DNA of 63,664 bases from JAULUH01 sp032111745 (GCA_032111745.1 JAULUH010000156.1:1-63664); one strand, 5' to 3'. Positions 45,458-55,404 are shown, counted from the stretch's first letter. Notes: generated by a model not told the origin, from the letters alone. Translations and numbers: made by a program.

Positions 45458-46993
45458 CTAGTGCCTCCGCCACAGATGCCATGCCACCGCACCCAGCACT
45501 AGCATAAGCGCTGGAATGATGCCGGCCAGGCTTCCTACGAAGGGGTTTGATACCGGTGCACGACCGTCATCAAGTGCGGCGATCGCTTCTGTAGAGACAC
45601 CCGAATCCGTAGTAGCAGAGTGGTTCAGATCATCGCCAGCCCTTACCTGCTGGCTGGATTGATCATCCACTGGCTGCACGGCTGTGGTCCCACCGGTGGG
45701 CAAAGGTACTGGCGTGCGCGCAGGTACTCCGGGGATGGTACCGGACACATGCCAGATCTCGCCGGCCTGGTCGCTCAGGTTCGTATTCCATAGCGCGTGG
45801 ATCTCGTTTCCAAGCCGCACCGTGGCCGCTGTCCAGTGCCCACCCGGTCCCGTAATCTCGGTTTCGATGTTTGCCCACTGCCATAACGACCAACCACCGT
45901 CGAGCAACCGCCAGTAGAAAAGCCCGCCAACCTGATCGCGGGTACGCATGTTGGAGAGCACATGAAGGTTGCCATTATCATCGGTGACATTAACGTTGAA
46001 CCCTGCAATTCCCTCCAGGTCAGGGTAGATAGTCTGCGGCGGTCCCCAGGTCTCCCCTCCATCCAATGATGTACGCACCTGCCGGCCTACGTTAGCCGGG
46101 TAGACATAAGTTAAATGCAGTTCAGAGTCGCCAACAATGCCAAGGGATGGGTATTGCGCGCTGGCCTTACCCTTCTCTCCCTGGGCAAGCTTGACCGCTT
46201 TGCTCCAGGTCTGGCCGCTGTCCACGCTGCGCGCATAATAGATGGCAGGGGCGAATCGAGCGCTGGCTTCCACTGTACCCCAGAGTGCATGCATGCGTCC
46301 TTTGGGATCGATGGTGAGCGAAAGGTGCAGCAACGCGTCTTCGTCTGGTTCGAGTCCGGGCGACAACCGTACCGGCGTGTCAACGACTAGACCCTGGTTG
46401 GTGATCCTGGTGTAGTACACCGCAGGGTCATCGCCGCGCGTGGCGAACAAGATATGGGGAACATCTTGGGCATCCACAGCGATGTCGGATTCCCAAGCCG
46501 TGCGGGCGCTATTCCCCACTGGAACGGCCGGAAGCCACGCCTGCGCTGATCCTGCTTCTTGGGCCGGTGCGCGACTATAGTAGATCGTTGACACCCCAGT
46601 CCAGACCAGGTGCAGAATCTGCTGGGAATCAATGGCCAGAGAGGGATACTCGGCGATATTGTCGTTGGACAACGCAATGATATCGGCCGGGTCCGACCAT
46701 TCCGAGCCGTCCCACCGGGTGTATACCAGGGTATTGCCATCTAGATTCAGCTGGCCAGGAATGCCTAATACTGACTGACCACCCATTTCCTCAGCCCAGA
46801 TGACGTGCACGTTGCCAGCTGAGTCGGCCGCCATAGTCGGACGATTGGAGCTTGTCGGTGTGTTGGAGATATTGCGAGCAGGAGACCAGGCAATCCTCCA
46901 GTCCTGTGCCCTTGCATGCCTGGAACCTCCCAGGCCGGCGACCAGCACTATCCCAGTCAGTACGAGTGCCAAGTAGATTCTCACAAGTGTCAT
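45458..46993 (-). CDS. Secreted BNR/sialidase-like beta-propeller with C-terminal TM
   Basis: 511 aa from the ATG at 46993 (MTLVRIYLAL). The frame runs on upstream to 47098 with no signal-peptide logic. Signal peptide to about residue 30. Repeated BNR-like units (NRPTMAADSAGNVHVIWAEE, YPSLAIDSQQILHLVWTG, ARSVDSGQTWSKAVKLAQ, SLDGGETWGPPQTIY) form a six-bladed-like propeller. C-terminal Pro/Thr/Asp linker, then a TM helix (VGSLAGIIPALMLVLGAVAW) and RRH. No sialidase Arg triad could be confirmed. Possibly a surface carbohydrate-binding protein. Confidence 0.75.
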   Translation of the reverse strand: MTLVRIYLALVLTGIVLVAGLGGSRHARAQDWRIAWSPARNISNTPTSSNRPTMAADSAGNVHVIWAEEMGGQSVLGIPGQLNLDGNTLVYTRWDGSEWSDPADIIALSNDNIAEYPSLAIDSQQILHLVWTGVSTIYYSRAPAQEAGSAQAWLPAVPVGNSARTAWESDIAVDAQDVPHILFATRGDDPAVYYTRITNQGLVVDTPVRLSPGLEPDEDALLHLSLTIDPKGRMHALWGTVEASARFAPAIYYARSVDSGQTWSKAVKLAQGEKGKASAQYPSLGIVGDSELHLTYVYPANVGRQVRTSLDGGETWGPPQTIYPDLEGIAGFNVNVTDDNGNLHVLSNMRTRDQVGGLFYWRLLDGGWSLWQWANIETEITGPGGHWTAATVRLGNEIHALWNTNLSDQAGEIWHVSGTIPGVPARTPVPLPTGGTTAVQPVDDQSSQQVRAGDDLNHSATTDSGVSTEAIAALDDGRAPVSNPFVGSLAGIIPALMLVLGAVAWHLWRRH

Positions 46994-47144
46994 ATCTGAC
47001 AGACCTTTTTTCCTGTTGAATTCTCTGCTACTCAGCCATTGCGGGCTAGCCCATAGGGAACTACGGAAAGGCAAAGTTTGCCAATAGCATTGAAACAAAC
47101 GCGCCCTAGATACCCAATGGCAGCAATGCTACGCCAGAAATCAC

Positions 47145-48371
47145 TCAACCGGTCGATATTGCCCTGTTCCCAAAACGCTTTCGCAGATCATTCAGAACCC
47201 GATCACCAAGCAGTGACTTCAACCAGCGGGAGGCCACCTGTGGCTCCCTGGCTAACGTCGGATGGTAGCGAACCGCTTTCAGAAAATGCCGACGACTATC
47301 TGCCATGCGACCGCTACCATAGGCTAACAGACCGAGAGCCAGATGAGCGTTGCCATATGCAGTGTTGCGAACCTGGACCAACTCACTCCCAGTTTCCTCG
47401 CTGTCGAAGATTAGGTCCAGGCTCTCCAGCAACGTTGTCCGATTCGTTTCGAAATCATAGTCCAAGAACTGGCCACGCCATCCACGCGGCTGATTACCGC
47501 AGGCCAACTCGTAGAAGACATCCAGTCGAGATGACAGATCAGGATAGATGCAAAAGGCTTGTGTCAGGTACTCTCGGGCCGCCTTCCGATCATTTCGCTG
47601 GAAATAGGAAAGCGCAGCAGCAAAATATGCTGACGCATAGGCGCGCCGTCGTAGAATTGGCCACTGCGAGACAGGACCCTCTGGGGGCCCAAAATGCTTA
47701 GCGGCGGCGCGCATGTTGTCTTCGAACATGTGCTCGACATTGGATGACAAGCCTCCGTGATGTACCCTATAGCGAACCAACACGCGTGGAATCCCGACGA
47801 TGCGAAAGCGGCGCGAGATGCGAAGCCACATGTCCCAGTCAGCATACCCTTGGAGGTTTCGATCGAACAACCCAACTTCGTTCAAGCACGTCTTGCGGAC
47901 CGTCACAGTTGACGGTGGAAAAAAACCGCCGTGTAATAGAACGTCGTATAGGGTGCCGGAAAGCACGGTCTTCGTGCTCACTTGAGAGAGAAGCTCGCCA
48001 TCTCCATCGATAATCTGGACACCAACATAGCAGGCGGCGATCTCATGATCGGATTGCATGATCGACATGACTTCGGCAAGATAGGTAGGCTCCCACAGAT
48101 CATCGTCATCCAGGAACCCGATGAATTGCCCACGCGCCGCCTGAATGCCCGTGTTCCTCGACCCCGCCATGCCGGAGTTAGCTTGACGGATATATCTGAT
48201 CTCCTCTCCAAACGAGGCTGCGACATCAGGTGTGTCATCCGAAGAGCCGTCGTCAACCACAACCACCTCAAAGTCTCGAAAAGTCTGGTTGAGGGCACTG
48301 CGTATTGTCTCAGTCAAGTAGGCCGCATGGTTGTACGCAGGAATCACTACACTCACCAACGGTGAAGGCAT
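47145..48371 (-). CDS. GT2 glycosyltransferase with helical C-terminal extension
   Basis: 408 aa. GT-A start PLVSVVIPAYNHAAYLTETIRSAL, EVVVVDDGSSDDTPDVA, FIGFLDDDDLWEPTYLAEVM (the DxD), then RVHHGGLSSNVEHMFEDN. The region after about 230 is helical with TPR-like patterns (AYFAAALSYFQRNDRKAAREYL; HLALGLLAYGSGRMADSRRHFL). Such extended GT2s occur in EPS loci. The ATG is 1 nt after the RmlD-like gene's stop. Confidence 0.85.
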   Translation of the reverse strand: MPSPLVSVVIPAYNHAAYLTETIRSALNQTFRDFEVVVVDDGSSDDTPDVAASFGEEIRYIRQANSGMAGSRNTGIQAARGQFIGFLDDDDLWEPTYLAEVMSIMQSDHEIAACYVGVQIIDGDGELLSQVSTKTVLSGTLYDVLLHGGFFPPSTVTVRKTCLNEVGLFDRNLQGYADWDMWLRISRRFRIVGIPRVLVRYRVHHGGLSSNVEHMFEDNMRAAAKHFGPPEGPVSQWPILRRRAYASAYFAAALSYFQRNDRKAAREYLTQAFCIYPDLSSRLDVFYELACGNQPRGWRGQFLDYDFETNRTTLLESLDLIFDSEETGSELVQVRNTAYGNAHLALGLLAYGSGRMADSRRHFLKAVRYHPTLAREPQVASRWLKSLLGDRVLNDLRKRFGNRAISTG

Positions 48372-48372
48372 G

Positions 48373-49233
48373 TTAACTCTCCACAGCCAGCTCAGTGATG
48401 TATTCCTGAAGGGCTTCCCGCCAGGGTCGCATGTGGTTCAGTCCTAGTAGATCCAGATGATAGTTGCGCGCGGCTTCCATACGCGGACGAGGCGCAGACA
48501 GAGGAAACTGTGCTGAGCTAACCGCAGTGATTTGGCAGGAGCTAATTCCTGCAAAGTCCAGAATCGCCTGGGCGAATTCAAGACGGCTACAATGGCCACC
48601 GCTTCCAACTGCGTGATATAAGCCATACAGTCCCGTCGGCAATAGCCTCAGGATTTGCTCAGCCATGTCCGCCGTGTAAGTCGGGGATCCAAACTTGTCG
48701 TTCACGATCCGCAACTCGGATCGTTCCCTCGCCAGCGCAATAATCTTCGCGACAAACTTCTTGTCCTGTGAGTGTCCCCCGAACATCCACCCTGCGCGAA
48801 AGATGAAGTAGTGGCTCGCAAGGCTTTGGACGATCTGCTCGCCCGCAAACTTGGACTTGCTGTAGTGGCTCTGCGGATTTGGAGCATCAAACTCCGTATA
48901 GGCCTCACACTTTGTACCATCAAACACGCTAGCAGTGCTGATGTAGATCACCATGGCCGATACCGCCTGGCTGCCAAGGACCACGTTTCGCGTACCAATA
49001 GCGTTGGTCAGATAGGCCAGATCTGGGTTACGCTCGCATTCGTCCACATCTGTTGCTGCAGCTAGGTGAACAACCGCCTGCGGTTGCACATCTATACAAG
49101 CACGCATGACAGCGGCAGCATCTCGAACGTCCAAATCCTCGATATCTGTGGCCACAACCTCGTGCTCACGGGCAAATATCCGACATAGATCGCCTCCAAG
49201 CATGCCGGCTGCGCCGGTTACAAGAACTCTCAC
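48373..49233 (-). CDS. RmlD-like dTDP-4-dehydrorhamnose reductase family protein
   Basis: 286 aa from GTG at 49233 (VRVLVTGAAGMLGGDL) with GGAGG 8 nt upstream. The longer in-frame extension is not credible. SDR Rossmann fold with the TGAAGMLGG nucleotide motif, DLDVRDAAAVM, VVHLAAATDVDECE and the catalytic HYSKSKFAGEQ (Tyr-x3-Lys). C-terminus PRPRMEAARNYHLDLLGL fits the RmlD substrate-binding region. RmlA, B and C are not in the window, so the true substrate may be another NDP-4-keto sugar. Confidence 0.82.
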   Translation of the reverse strand: MRVLVTGAAGMLGGDLCRIFAREHEVVATDIEDLDVRDAAAVMRACIDVQPQAVVHLAAATDVDECERNPDLAYLTNAIGTRNVVLGSQAVSAMVIYISTASVFDGTKCEAYTEFDAPNPQSHYSKSKFAGEQIVQSLASHYFIFRAGWMFGGHSQDKKFVAKIIALARERSELRIVNDKFGSPTYTADMAEQILRLLPTGLYGLYHAVGSGGHCSRLEFAQAILDFAGISSCQITAVSSAQFPLSAPRPRMEAARNYHLDLLGLNHMRPWREALQEYITELAVES

Positions 49234-49319
49234 AGTGCTATCCTCCAAGTGTAGGACTTGACTTGCTGGGTCTAAGTTGGTGCCCCGAATTCGCCGATCA
49301 GACGTAGGCATTTCACCCA

Positions 49320-50843
49320 TCACGAGCGGCAATCGTACAAGTCGTAGAAACCGATAGACTTGACCAAGCTGCACTCCTGTTCTATGTAGTCAGCATAGAC
49401 CAATATGGTCTTGCTCATTGGCCCGTCGAGAAGATAGTCGGGAGAGGCCGGGCCGGGAGAGTACGGAGCGCCGCTCGAGGCCAACCCCAGTTGGTCACGC
49501 CTGACCGCTTCTTCTAGAACCTCAAAAGGAGGATGGTGGAAGCGATTCTGGGCCAGGAAATCAACCTCCCACTCCATGGTTTCGATCAATTCATCCGGCT
49601 GTACCTGGGATGTCAAGTAGTCGGCCATCTCCTGAGCGTTTTGGCTAGATGCGTTGAACAGGCGATCCACATGTGCTACTACCCCGTACGCAATGATAGC
49701 CATCGGCACCAATGCGACAGCCAGGCGAGCCAGGTAAGAGCCATTGTCTGCGCCCAGCTGAAGCGCCTGCCACAGCTGATCGCGGCTCAAATGGAAGTCG
49801 TTGGTGAGATCTCCGAAGAGCTTGGCCAGGAAGAGGCTGCTGAGCGAAATCGGCACGAAGGCATATCGAATCCAGCCCACGCTGCCAGCCACGAACCATA
49901 ACAGCCAGACACCGACAAGCGCAAGCAAATGGAACTCTTTGATCCCATCACGCCTCCGACGAATCACATCAAGACCAGCATAGAGAAGAGCCGGGCCTAC
50001 CCAAAGTAGGTAACCGGTCTTGGCCAGATTGTTGAAGTTTGCCAGGATGCGGCCGGGCCGGTACAGGGTTGCCAACGCACGGCTGACCGTATCGCCGCTT
50101 TGCAGGCGCCACCCGTATTCAGCCGCCCCCAAGACCAACAACTGGAGACCCTGCCATCCCACATACATCAGCGCGGCTATCGCCAAAGGGAGCAGCCATC
50201 GCCTGAGACCGGCCCGGCGATAATATGCCACGTCGGCCAGGCCCACCATGCCCAGGACCACTAGCGCAATGATATTCTGCGGCTTGGTGAGGAAGGCCAA
50301 ACCCAGAACTACTCCGCAGCCCACGGTCCACCAGACCGAGGCGCGGTCCAGGCTTCGCTGCCACAGGATGATGCTCCCGAGAATGAGCATCAGCGAGGCC
50401 ATTTCACCCATGGCGAAACGGCCATAAAGGAGAAAATCACCCCATGGCGCCAGCACGAGTAGCCCAACGGCGACGAGTGAGGAACGAACACCCATGAGCC
50501 CCTGAGCAACGCCAAAACAAAAACAGACCGCTGCCAAAGCATACACAACCGAGATAACTCGGCCCTGGACGAGGCCGATTCCAGCCACCTGAAACCAGGC
50601 GGCTATCGGCAACAATAGCACGGGCCCACCACCGTTGAGATAGGGGTCAAAGCGTGCGAATTCGCCAGCGCTCAGAACAGCATACTCACCGTAGAGGGCG
50701 ATGTTTTTGGCCCCGTGCAGGAATACCCCTTCGTCAAACCATGTAGCCGGCCACGAGCCAAGTTCCACCCACAGAAGGAGCACGATCACCAGCAGAAGCG
50801 CGATTATGAGCACATGCTCCTGGCGTCGGAAGCGGTTTGACAT
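49320..50843 (-). CDS. GT-C-like membrane glycosyltransferase
   Basis: 507 aa from the ATG at 50843 (MSNRFRRQEH); the frame starts at 50852. About 11 TM helices. The first loop TWFDEGVFLHGAKNIALYGEYAV carries the Asp-Glu motif of PMT_2 (GT-C) enzymes. Followed by a large C-terminal periplasmic part (SASSQNAQEMADYLTSQVQ, RRDQLGLASSGAPY). Likely an outer-face transferase using polyprenyl-phosphate sugars. It runs parallel to the RmlD-like gene but with an 86-nt gap. Confidence 0.75.
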   Translation of the reverse strand: MSNRFRRQEHVLIIALLLVIVLLLWVELGSWPATWFDEGVFLHGAKNIALYGEYAVLSAGEFARFDPYLNGGGPVLLLPIAAWFQVAGIGLVQGRVISVVYALAAVCFCFGVAQGLMGVRSSLVAVGLLVLAPWGDFLLYGRFAMGEMASLMLILGSIILWQRSLDRASVWWTVGCGVVLGLAFLTKPQNIIALVVLGMVGLADVAYYRRAGLRRWLLPLAIAALMYVGWQGLQLLVLGAAEYGWRLQSGDTVSRALATLYRPGRILANFNNLAKTGYLLWVGPALLYAGLDVIRRRRDGIKEFHLLALVGVWLLWFVAGSVGWIRYAFVPISLSSLFLAKLFGDLTNDFHLSRDQLWQALQLGADNGSYLARLAVALVPMAIIAYGVVAHVDRLFNASSQNAQEMADYLTSQVQPDELIETMEWEVDFLAQNRFHHPPFEVLEEAVRRDQLGLASSGAPYSPGPASPDYLLDGPMSKTILVYADYIEQECSLVKSIGFYDLYDCRS

Positions 50844-50891
50844 GGCAGTCATGTATATATTGCTAGTGAATAGCGCCGGGGAGCCGCTTCG

Positions 50892-50993
50892 CTACTCTTG
50901 CTCAGATTTAGGGCGACCAACATGCAGCGGCTCACAAAAAGAAGGCCAACCGCCCAGCAATGCAAGATCCTCAATGCTACTCTTGCTGCTCAC
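50892..50993 (-). pseudogene. N-terminal fragment of a DegT-type aminotransferase gene
   Basis: A 33-codon frame beginning GTG that overlaps the NeuD stop (GTGA). It reads VSSKSSIEDLALLGG, then WPSFCEPLHVGRP, and then leaves the DegT sequence (KSEQE stop). The same residues begin the intact gene at 55404-56624 (Q instead of W). It is the left copy's share of the 113-bp direct repeat. Confidence 0.85.
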
Positions 50994-51020
50994 TGATCCA
51001 ATGTCCTCTTGACCCTGGCC
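50908..51020. repeat. 113-bp direct repeat, left copy
   Basis: Matches 56539-56651 in the same orientation at about 99 of 113 positions by eye. Most of the differences are transitions. It covers the end of the NeuD-like gene and the start of the DegT-type gene. Confidence 0.85.
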
Positions 51021-51667
51021 GGTACACCGTAAGCCACCACGTGGTCCGGAATGTCACGCACAACCACAGCGCCAGCGCCAACGATGACACCTGCCCCAAT
51101 TTGGATCCGCTCTATTACCCTGGCGCCGATCCCTATTTGCGTTGCCTCACCAACAGTCACCCGTCCTGCCAGGTTTGCGCCAGGGGAGATATGAGCCGCA
51201 TCACCGATGCTGCACTCATGACCAACGCTAGCCAAGGTATTGATGATGACACTTCTCCCAATCCTGGCACCAGGATTCACAACCGCGCCGGCAACAGTCA
51301 CCGTGCCGGGACCCAACACGGCGTCAGCTGCCACGGTCGATCGAGGATGTATCGCCACGGGAAGGGAGAAACCCCAGGACCGGAGGGTTTCCGTCAGTTC
51401 CAGGCGCATTTTGCAGTCTCCAAATCCCAGGAGAACGTGCCTGACACCTCGATCCCATAGCGGTCCCAGCTGTTCTTCGCCGCCCAGAATCGGTGCACCG
51501 CAGAACTCAGTGCCATGACGACCAGGATCAACGCTATCAAGGAAACCAAGGATGTTGTAAACACCTCCCAGCCGCACGATGTCGGCCACGACCATTGCGT
51601 GTCCCGATGCACCCCAAATGACGAGATCCAGAAGTTGAGAACTTGACGTCATTGGACTTTGGTCCAT
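50990..51667 (-). CDS. NeuD/PglD-type sugar O- or N-acyltransferase
   Basis: 225 aa. The N-terminal Rossmann part has LVIWGASGHAMVVADIVRLGG, then a left-handed beta-helix with hexapeptide repeats (VLGPGTVTVAGAVVNPGARIGRSVIINTLASVGHECSIGDAAHISPGANLAG). His-containing NTLASVGHECSIGD is the usual active-site turn. Ends VVAYGVPARVKRTLDQ. The family acetylates amino groups or hydroxyls of nucleotide sugars such as UDP-4-amino-sugars. Paired with the DegT aminotransferase lineage, consistent with an acetamido-sugar route. Relics of a second copy lie at 56635-56651 and 57835-57927. Confidence 0.85.
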   Translation of the reverse strand: MDQSPMTSSSQLLDLVIWGASGHAMVVADIVRLGGVYNILGFLDSVDPGRHGTEFCGAPILGGEEQLGPLWDRGVRHVLLGFGDCKMRLELTETLRSWGFSLPVAIHPRSTVAADAVLGPGTVTVAGAVVNPGARIGRSVIINTLASVGHECSIGDAAHISPGANLAGRVTVGEATQIGIGARVIERIQIGAGVIVGAGAVVVRDIPDHVVAYGVPARVKRTLDQ

Positions 51668-51824
51668 GTGCTATTCCAGCTTGATAGCTGAAGGACGACG
51701 CTGGACGCCCGGTCGCTTACTTCGGAGCGACGTGACATGTGCATAGTGATCGCTTCGTCGTGCTACCCATTCTCAAGCCAAGCCGAAGGGCTACATCTCC
51801 TCATACTTCTGCGCATAGAGTAGA

Positions 51825-53123
51825 TTACGGCAGCGTGTCTGATATCTGATCCGGAATCTCCCAGAAATGATCCAGATACACCGAGCCAAATCCGAAGCTT
51901 TGCTCGAAAGAATAGCCTGTGTTGCCGGGATCACTAAGCTCGACGTCGAGACAGCGATCGATTTCGACGTAGTCTAACCATTGTATCTGCGGGATGGTGA
52001 TACCGATGTCCATCCCATAGGTTCCACGCGCCAGCGGCAACTTAGGGAACACCAGATCGATCACGTTTTCTCTATGCGGCTGGGCGTCCACCAAGAGGCC
52101 GTGAAGATTGGCCGAGGCAAAATAGGCGATCTTCTCCAGTATTCTGCCCTTCAACATGGCTTCTACAGACACACGCACGGGCCTGGTCACTTCAAACACG
52201 ATCCGGACGCGCAACAGGTCACCGTAGTGATATCCCGTACACGGCTCACCTGCTGCGTTAAGAAAACTGACTTCCGTCAGACGGGCAAGATCCGACTTGT
52301 GAATGCGATCCAAGTCCCGCAACGACAGTTTTGTCTTCAGATTACTCTCCTGAGCAGCAGCATCCCGTGCTTCGCCCAGGTATGTTCTCACGACGTCTTC
52401 TGCTCGGCCGCGATCCGTCAATCTGCCGTTCTGCAGCATAATAGCGCTGGTACAAAGGGCAGTGATGGCACTCATGTTGTGACTCACGAACAGAACCGTG
52501 CGCCCTTCTTTGGTCACGTCCTCCATCTTGCCCAGACACTTGCGCTGGAACGCAGTGTCGCCCACCGCCAGGACCTCATCGACGAGCAGGATCTCAGGCT
52601 CGAGGTACGCCGCAACTGCAAAGGCAAGACGCACATACATGCCACTGGAATAACGCTTGACGGGTGTATCCAGGAAGCGCTCCACCTCCGAAAAATCCAC
52701 AATGGCGTCGAACTTGCGCTCGATTTCGGCCCGACGCATTCCCAGAATAGCCCCGTACATGTATATGTTCTCACGCCCGGACAGCTCGGGATGGAAGCCG
52801 GTACCCACTTCCAGCAAGGAACCAACCCGGCCCAGTAGGCGCACGGTGCCGCTTGTGGGCTCTGTGATGCGTGACAAGATCTTCAAAAGCGTGCTCTTGC
52901 CTGCACCATTACGTCCGATGAGTCCTAAAACCTCACCCTGCTTGACGTTGAAGGAGATGTCCTGCAGTGCCCAAATCGTATCCTCGGTGCCATTCCCTCG
53001 GGTGCCAGCCTGAGAGCGCTTCAAGCGAGCGGTTAGGGCATCGCGCAGGGTATCATGGCGGTGTAATACGCCAATGTGAAATTGCTTGCTGAGATTCTCG
53101 ACCTGGACAGAAATATCAGACAT
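51825..53123 (-). CDS. wzt: Wzt-type ABC transporter ATP-binding protein with C-terminal carbohydrate-binding domain
   Basis: 432 aa. Walker A LIGRNGAGKSTLL (69-81), signature VKRYSSGMYVRLAFAVAAYLEPEILLVDEVLAVGD with Walker B. The extra C-terminal domain (about 290-432) is a beta-sandwich (RVRIVFEVTRPVRVSVEAML, YGMDIGITIPQ), the export-signal-binding domain of the Wzt family. Together with the Wzm permease it exports a finished polysaccharide chain across the inner membrane. A 240-nt gap separates it from the permease gene. Confidence 0.9.
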   Translation of the reverse strand: MSDISVQVENLSKQFHIGVLHRHDTLRDALTARLKRSQAGTRGNGTEDTIWALQDISFNVKQGEVLGLIGRNGAGKSTLLKILSRITEPTSGTVRLLGRVGSLLEVGTGFHPELSGRENIYMYGAILGMRRAEIERKFDAIVDFSEVERFLDTPVKRYSSGMYVRLAFAVAAYLEPEILLVDEVLAVGDTAFQRKCLGKMEDVTKEGRTVLFVSHNMSAITALCTSAIMLQNGRLTDRGRAEDVVRTYLGEARDAAAQESNLKTKLSLRDLDRIHKSDLARLTEVSFLNAAGEPCTGYHYGDLLRVRIVFEVTRPVRVSVEAMLKGRILEKIAYFASANLHGLLVDAQPHRENVIDLVFPKLPLARGTYGMDIGITIPQIQWLDYVEIDRCLDVELSDPGNTGYSFEQSFGFGSVYLDHFWEIPDQISDTLP

Positions 53124-53342
53124 GAGGCTTAGATTTCAGAAACTCCGTATGTAGTTTAGCATGCGCCAGGATGAAATTTCTGGGCATCGAAATTGCACCG
53201 TTGGGTGCACCCACCCGTGAAGCGGCAAGGCGGAATGCTAGCTCTCAATGACACGACGTTGGACAACCTGAAGCTCCCAGATAGAGCGCTTACGGAGGTT
53301 CGGCCAGGACCGACTCTCTGTCACGATTCTGACGTCAAACCT

Positions 53343-53366
53343 GCATCCTGATTAGCATCCTGATTA
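53343..53366. repeat. Tandem repeat of 12 bp at the permease stop
   Basis: GCATCCTGATTA occurs twice in direct tandem (53343-53354, 53355-53366). The second copy supplies the stop region of the permease gene. The remaining gap 53124-53342 shows no gene; a small hairpin TGCACC/GGTGCA lies near 53201-53216. Confidence 0.6.
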
Positions 53367-54242
53367 GATGATATCTGCAAATGTCTGCTCTGTGGAACGG
53401 AAGTAGAACAGCCCGCCCATGAGGACGGTGACCATGATCACCAAAGAAACCACAAACAGGCCTCCTGGCGGCTGGGCATCGGTCATAACGTTGCCAAGCA
53501 AGGCCCAGCGGAAGCCCTCAACAACACTAGTCATCGGGTTGAGTGCGAGCAGTGGACGCAAAGATTCAGGGATCATGGTTGCGCTGTAGATGACCGGAGT
53601 CACATACATCCAAATCTGCACAACGAAGGGGACCAGTTGCTTGATATCACGGTAGCGGACGTTTAGAGCCGAGAACCATAGGCCAAACCCTAGAGCAGTG
53701 CCCATAGCCATCAAGAGGAACAAGGGTAGGAAGAGTACCGCCGGGGTGGGGGGGATCCGGTATAGCACCAACAACACAACCAACACCATTGCAGAGACAG
53801 CGAAATCGATAAGACCGGCAACTACGCCGCTGAGCGGAATGATCAGCCTAGGAAAGTATACTTTGGTGATCAAGTGAGAGCTATCTACCAGGTTCGTCGA
53901 TGCGCGGGTCAACGACGTTGCAAAGTACTGCCAAGGAACTAGCCCTGCCAGGGCAAATACCGGATAAGGCACGCCATTGGACGGCACACCCAGTAGTAAC
54001 CCAAAAACGCCAGAGAACACCAGAGTCGCCAGTACAGGTTGGAGAACGATCCAACCCACTCCCAGCGCCGTTTGCTTGTAGCGCACCTTGACATCGCGCC
54101 ACACCATGAAAAACAAGAGTTCTCGATACTCCCAAAGCGCACCGAGTTGTAGAGAACCCAGACCCTTTGATGGCTTGATGATGATGATCGGCGGTTCGTC
54201 AGCCTCTGCGCGCTGGGTTATGTGTGAAGAAGTGGAAGTCAT
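53364..54242 (-). CDS. wzm: Wzm-type ABC-2 polysaccharide export permease
   Basis: 292 aa from the ATG at 54242 (MTSTSSHITQRAEADEPPI); the longer frame to 54413 overlaps the GT2 gene and has no start logic. The amphipathic region LWEYRELLFFMVWRDVKVRYKQTALGVGW precedes six TM helices of the ABC2_membrane family. Works with Wzt 53123-51825. Starts 37 nt after the GT2 stop. Confidence 0.88.
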   Translation of the reverse strand: MTSTSSHITQRAEADEPPIIIIKPSKGLGSLQLGALWEYRELLFFMVWRDVKVRYKQTALGVGWIVLQPVLATLVFSGVFGLLLGVPSNGVPYPVFALAGLVPWQYFATSLTRASTNLVDSSHLITKVYFPRLIIPLSGVVAGLIDFAVSAMVLVVLLVLYRIPPTPAVLFLPLFLLMAMGTALGFGLWFSALNVRYRDIKQLVPFVVQIWMYVTPVIYSATMIPESLRPLLALNPMTSVVEGFRWALLGNVMTDAQPPGGLFVVSLVIMVTVLMGGLFYFRSTEQTFADII

Positions 54243-54279
54243 ATTTGTTCCCGATGCTATGCCAGTAGCAAAGCCATTT

Positions 54280-55404
54280 CTATTCGCCTGATAACAAGGT
54301 AGTAGCTTGAGCAAGTCTTCGCAGCCGATCAGAGAATCGCTGTCCGAGGATTGCCCGTGCGGTGATTGAGCGGACACCCCGACTTCGAAACCAAGAACGG
54401 TTATAGAGGGCAAACCCCAAGAGACTTTGCCTGACTGCGCGATAGTCGCCCAGTTCTGCCGCGCGAAAGAACCATACCCTATAGAATTGTTGCCGCAGTT
54501 TGCTCATCAAGTGCGGATCCAATTCGGCGTACTGCTTCAGCGTATCCAAGGCTTGTGCAGCCTTCCTTGGAGACGTGTCGACGAAGGACCAGGGACAGAG
54601 CGCCTCAGCCATTTCGATCACGTACTTCAGCTTCCCTTGCATAACGATATCATGGTACTTGAAGTCGAGGCCTCGATCAATCGCATCATAGGCTTGCAGC
54701 ATGTGCGGCAACCATTCCAGCGGAGGCGTCCCGGAATAGACCCCCCCTGAGTGAACCCGGTAAGCAGCCATGATCTCATCAAGATACCCCGCCTTTCCAT
54801 GCTGAGCCACCAGCACCCACAGGGGCCAGTCTCCCACGCCGAGATCGTGGTACCATGCGGGCATAGCGCTGAGCAAGTCGTTGCGAAATATGACGGAGGA
54901 AGTGGGCAGAGGATTCCGAAACACAATGTCCTCAATGGACAGAAAGGGCTTTTGGTCAGCTGGGACCACTGGAGTAGGTTCTATGGCGTCATCCTCGTGT
55001 AGACGCATGACATTGTGATAGCACAGGCTGCACTCAGGATGCGCCTCCAAGAAATCGACCTGCTTCTGCAACTTGAGTGAATCGGTCCAGTAGTCGTCAC
55101 CATCGCACAATGCCACGTAGTGGCCACGACATGCCGCCAACGTTGCGACAAAGTTGGCCATCATTCCCTGGTTGCGCTCCGGCAAGAGAAGTCGAATCCG
55201 CCCTGGATAGCGTTCCCTATAGGTACTAACAATCATGCGCGTGTTATCGGTTGAACAATCCTCGCCGATCACAAGCTCAAACTCGAAACCCGACTTCTGC
55301 ATGAGCACGCTCTCGATGGCCTGCGCGATATATCGTTCGTGGTTATACGTGATCATGACCACGCTGACTTTGACGCTGGCCGGGACATGGTCTGTGGCAT
55401 TCAT
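54280..55404 (-). CDS. GT2 glycosyltransferase
   Basis: 374 aa. VKVSVVMITYNHERYIAQAIESVLMQ, FELVIGEDCSTDNTRMIV, HYVALCDGDDYWTDSLKLQKQVDFLEAHPECSLCYHNVM. The CDGDDYW motif is the DxD metal site. Starts one base inside the DegT stop (TAATG), so the two are translationally coupled. Cytoplasmic, adds a sugar to the chain to be exported by Wzm/Wzt. Confidence 0.87.
   Translation of the reverse strand: MNATDHVPASVKVSVVMITYNHERYIAQAIESVLMQKSGFEFELVIGEDCSTDNTRMIVSTYRERYPGRIRLLLPERNQGMMANFVATLAACRGHYVALCDGDDYWTDSLKLQKQVDFLEAHPECSLCYHNVMRLHEDDAIEPTPVVPADQKPFLSIEDIVFRNPLPTSSVIFRNDLLSAMPAWYHDLGVGDWPLWVLVAQHGKAGYLDEIMAAYRVHSGGVYSGTPPLEWLPHMLQAYDAIDRGLDFKYHDIVMQGKLKYVIEMAEALCPWSFVDTSPRKAAQALDTLKQYAELDPHLMSKLRQQFYRVWFFRAAELGDYRAVRQSLLGFALYNRSWFRSRGVRSITARAILGQRFSDRLRRLAQATTLLSGE

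Noticed and set aside
53124..53363. Small gene between Wzt and Wzm
   Set aside because: No frame with a start signal; only a tandem 12-bp repeat and a weak hairpin are seen.
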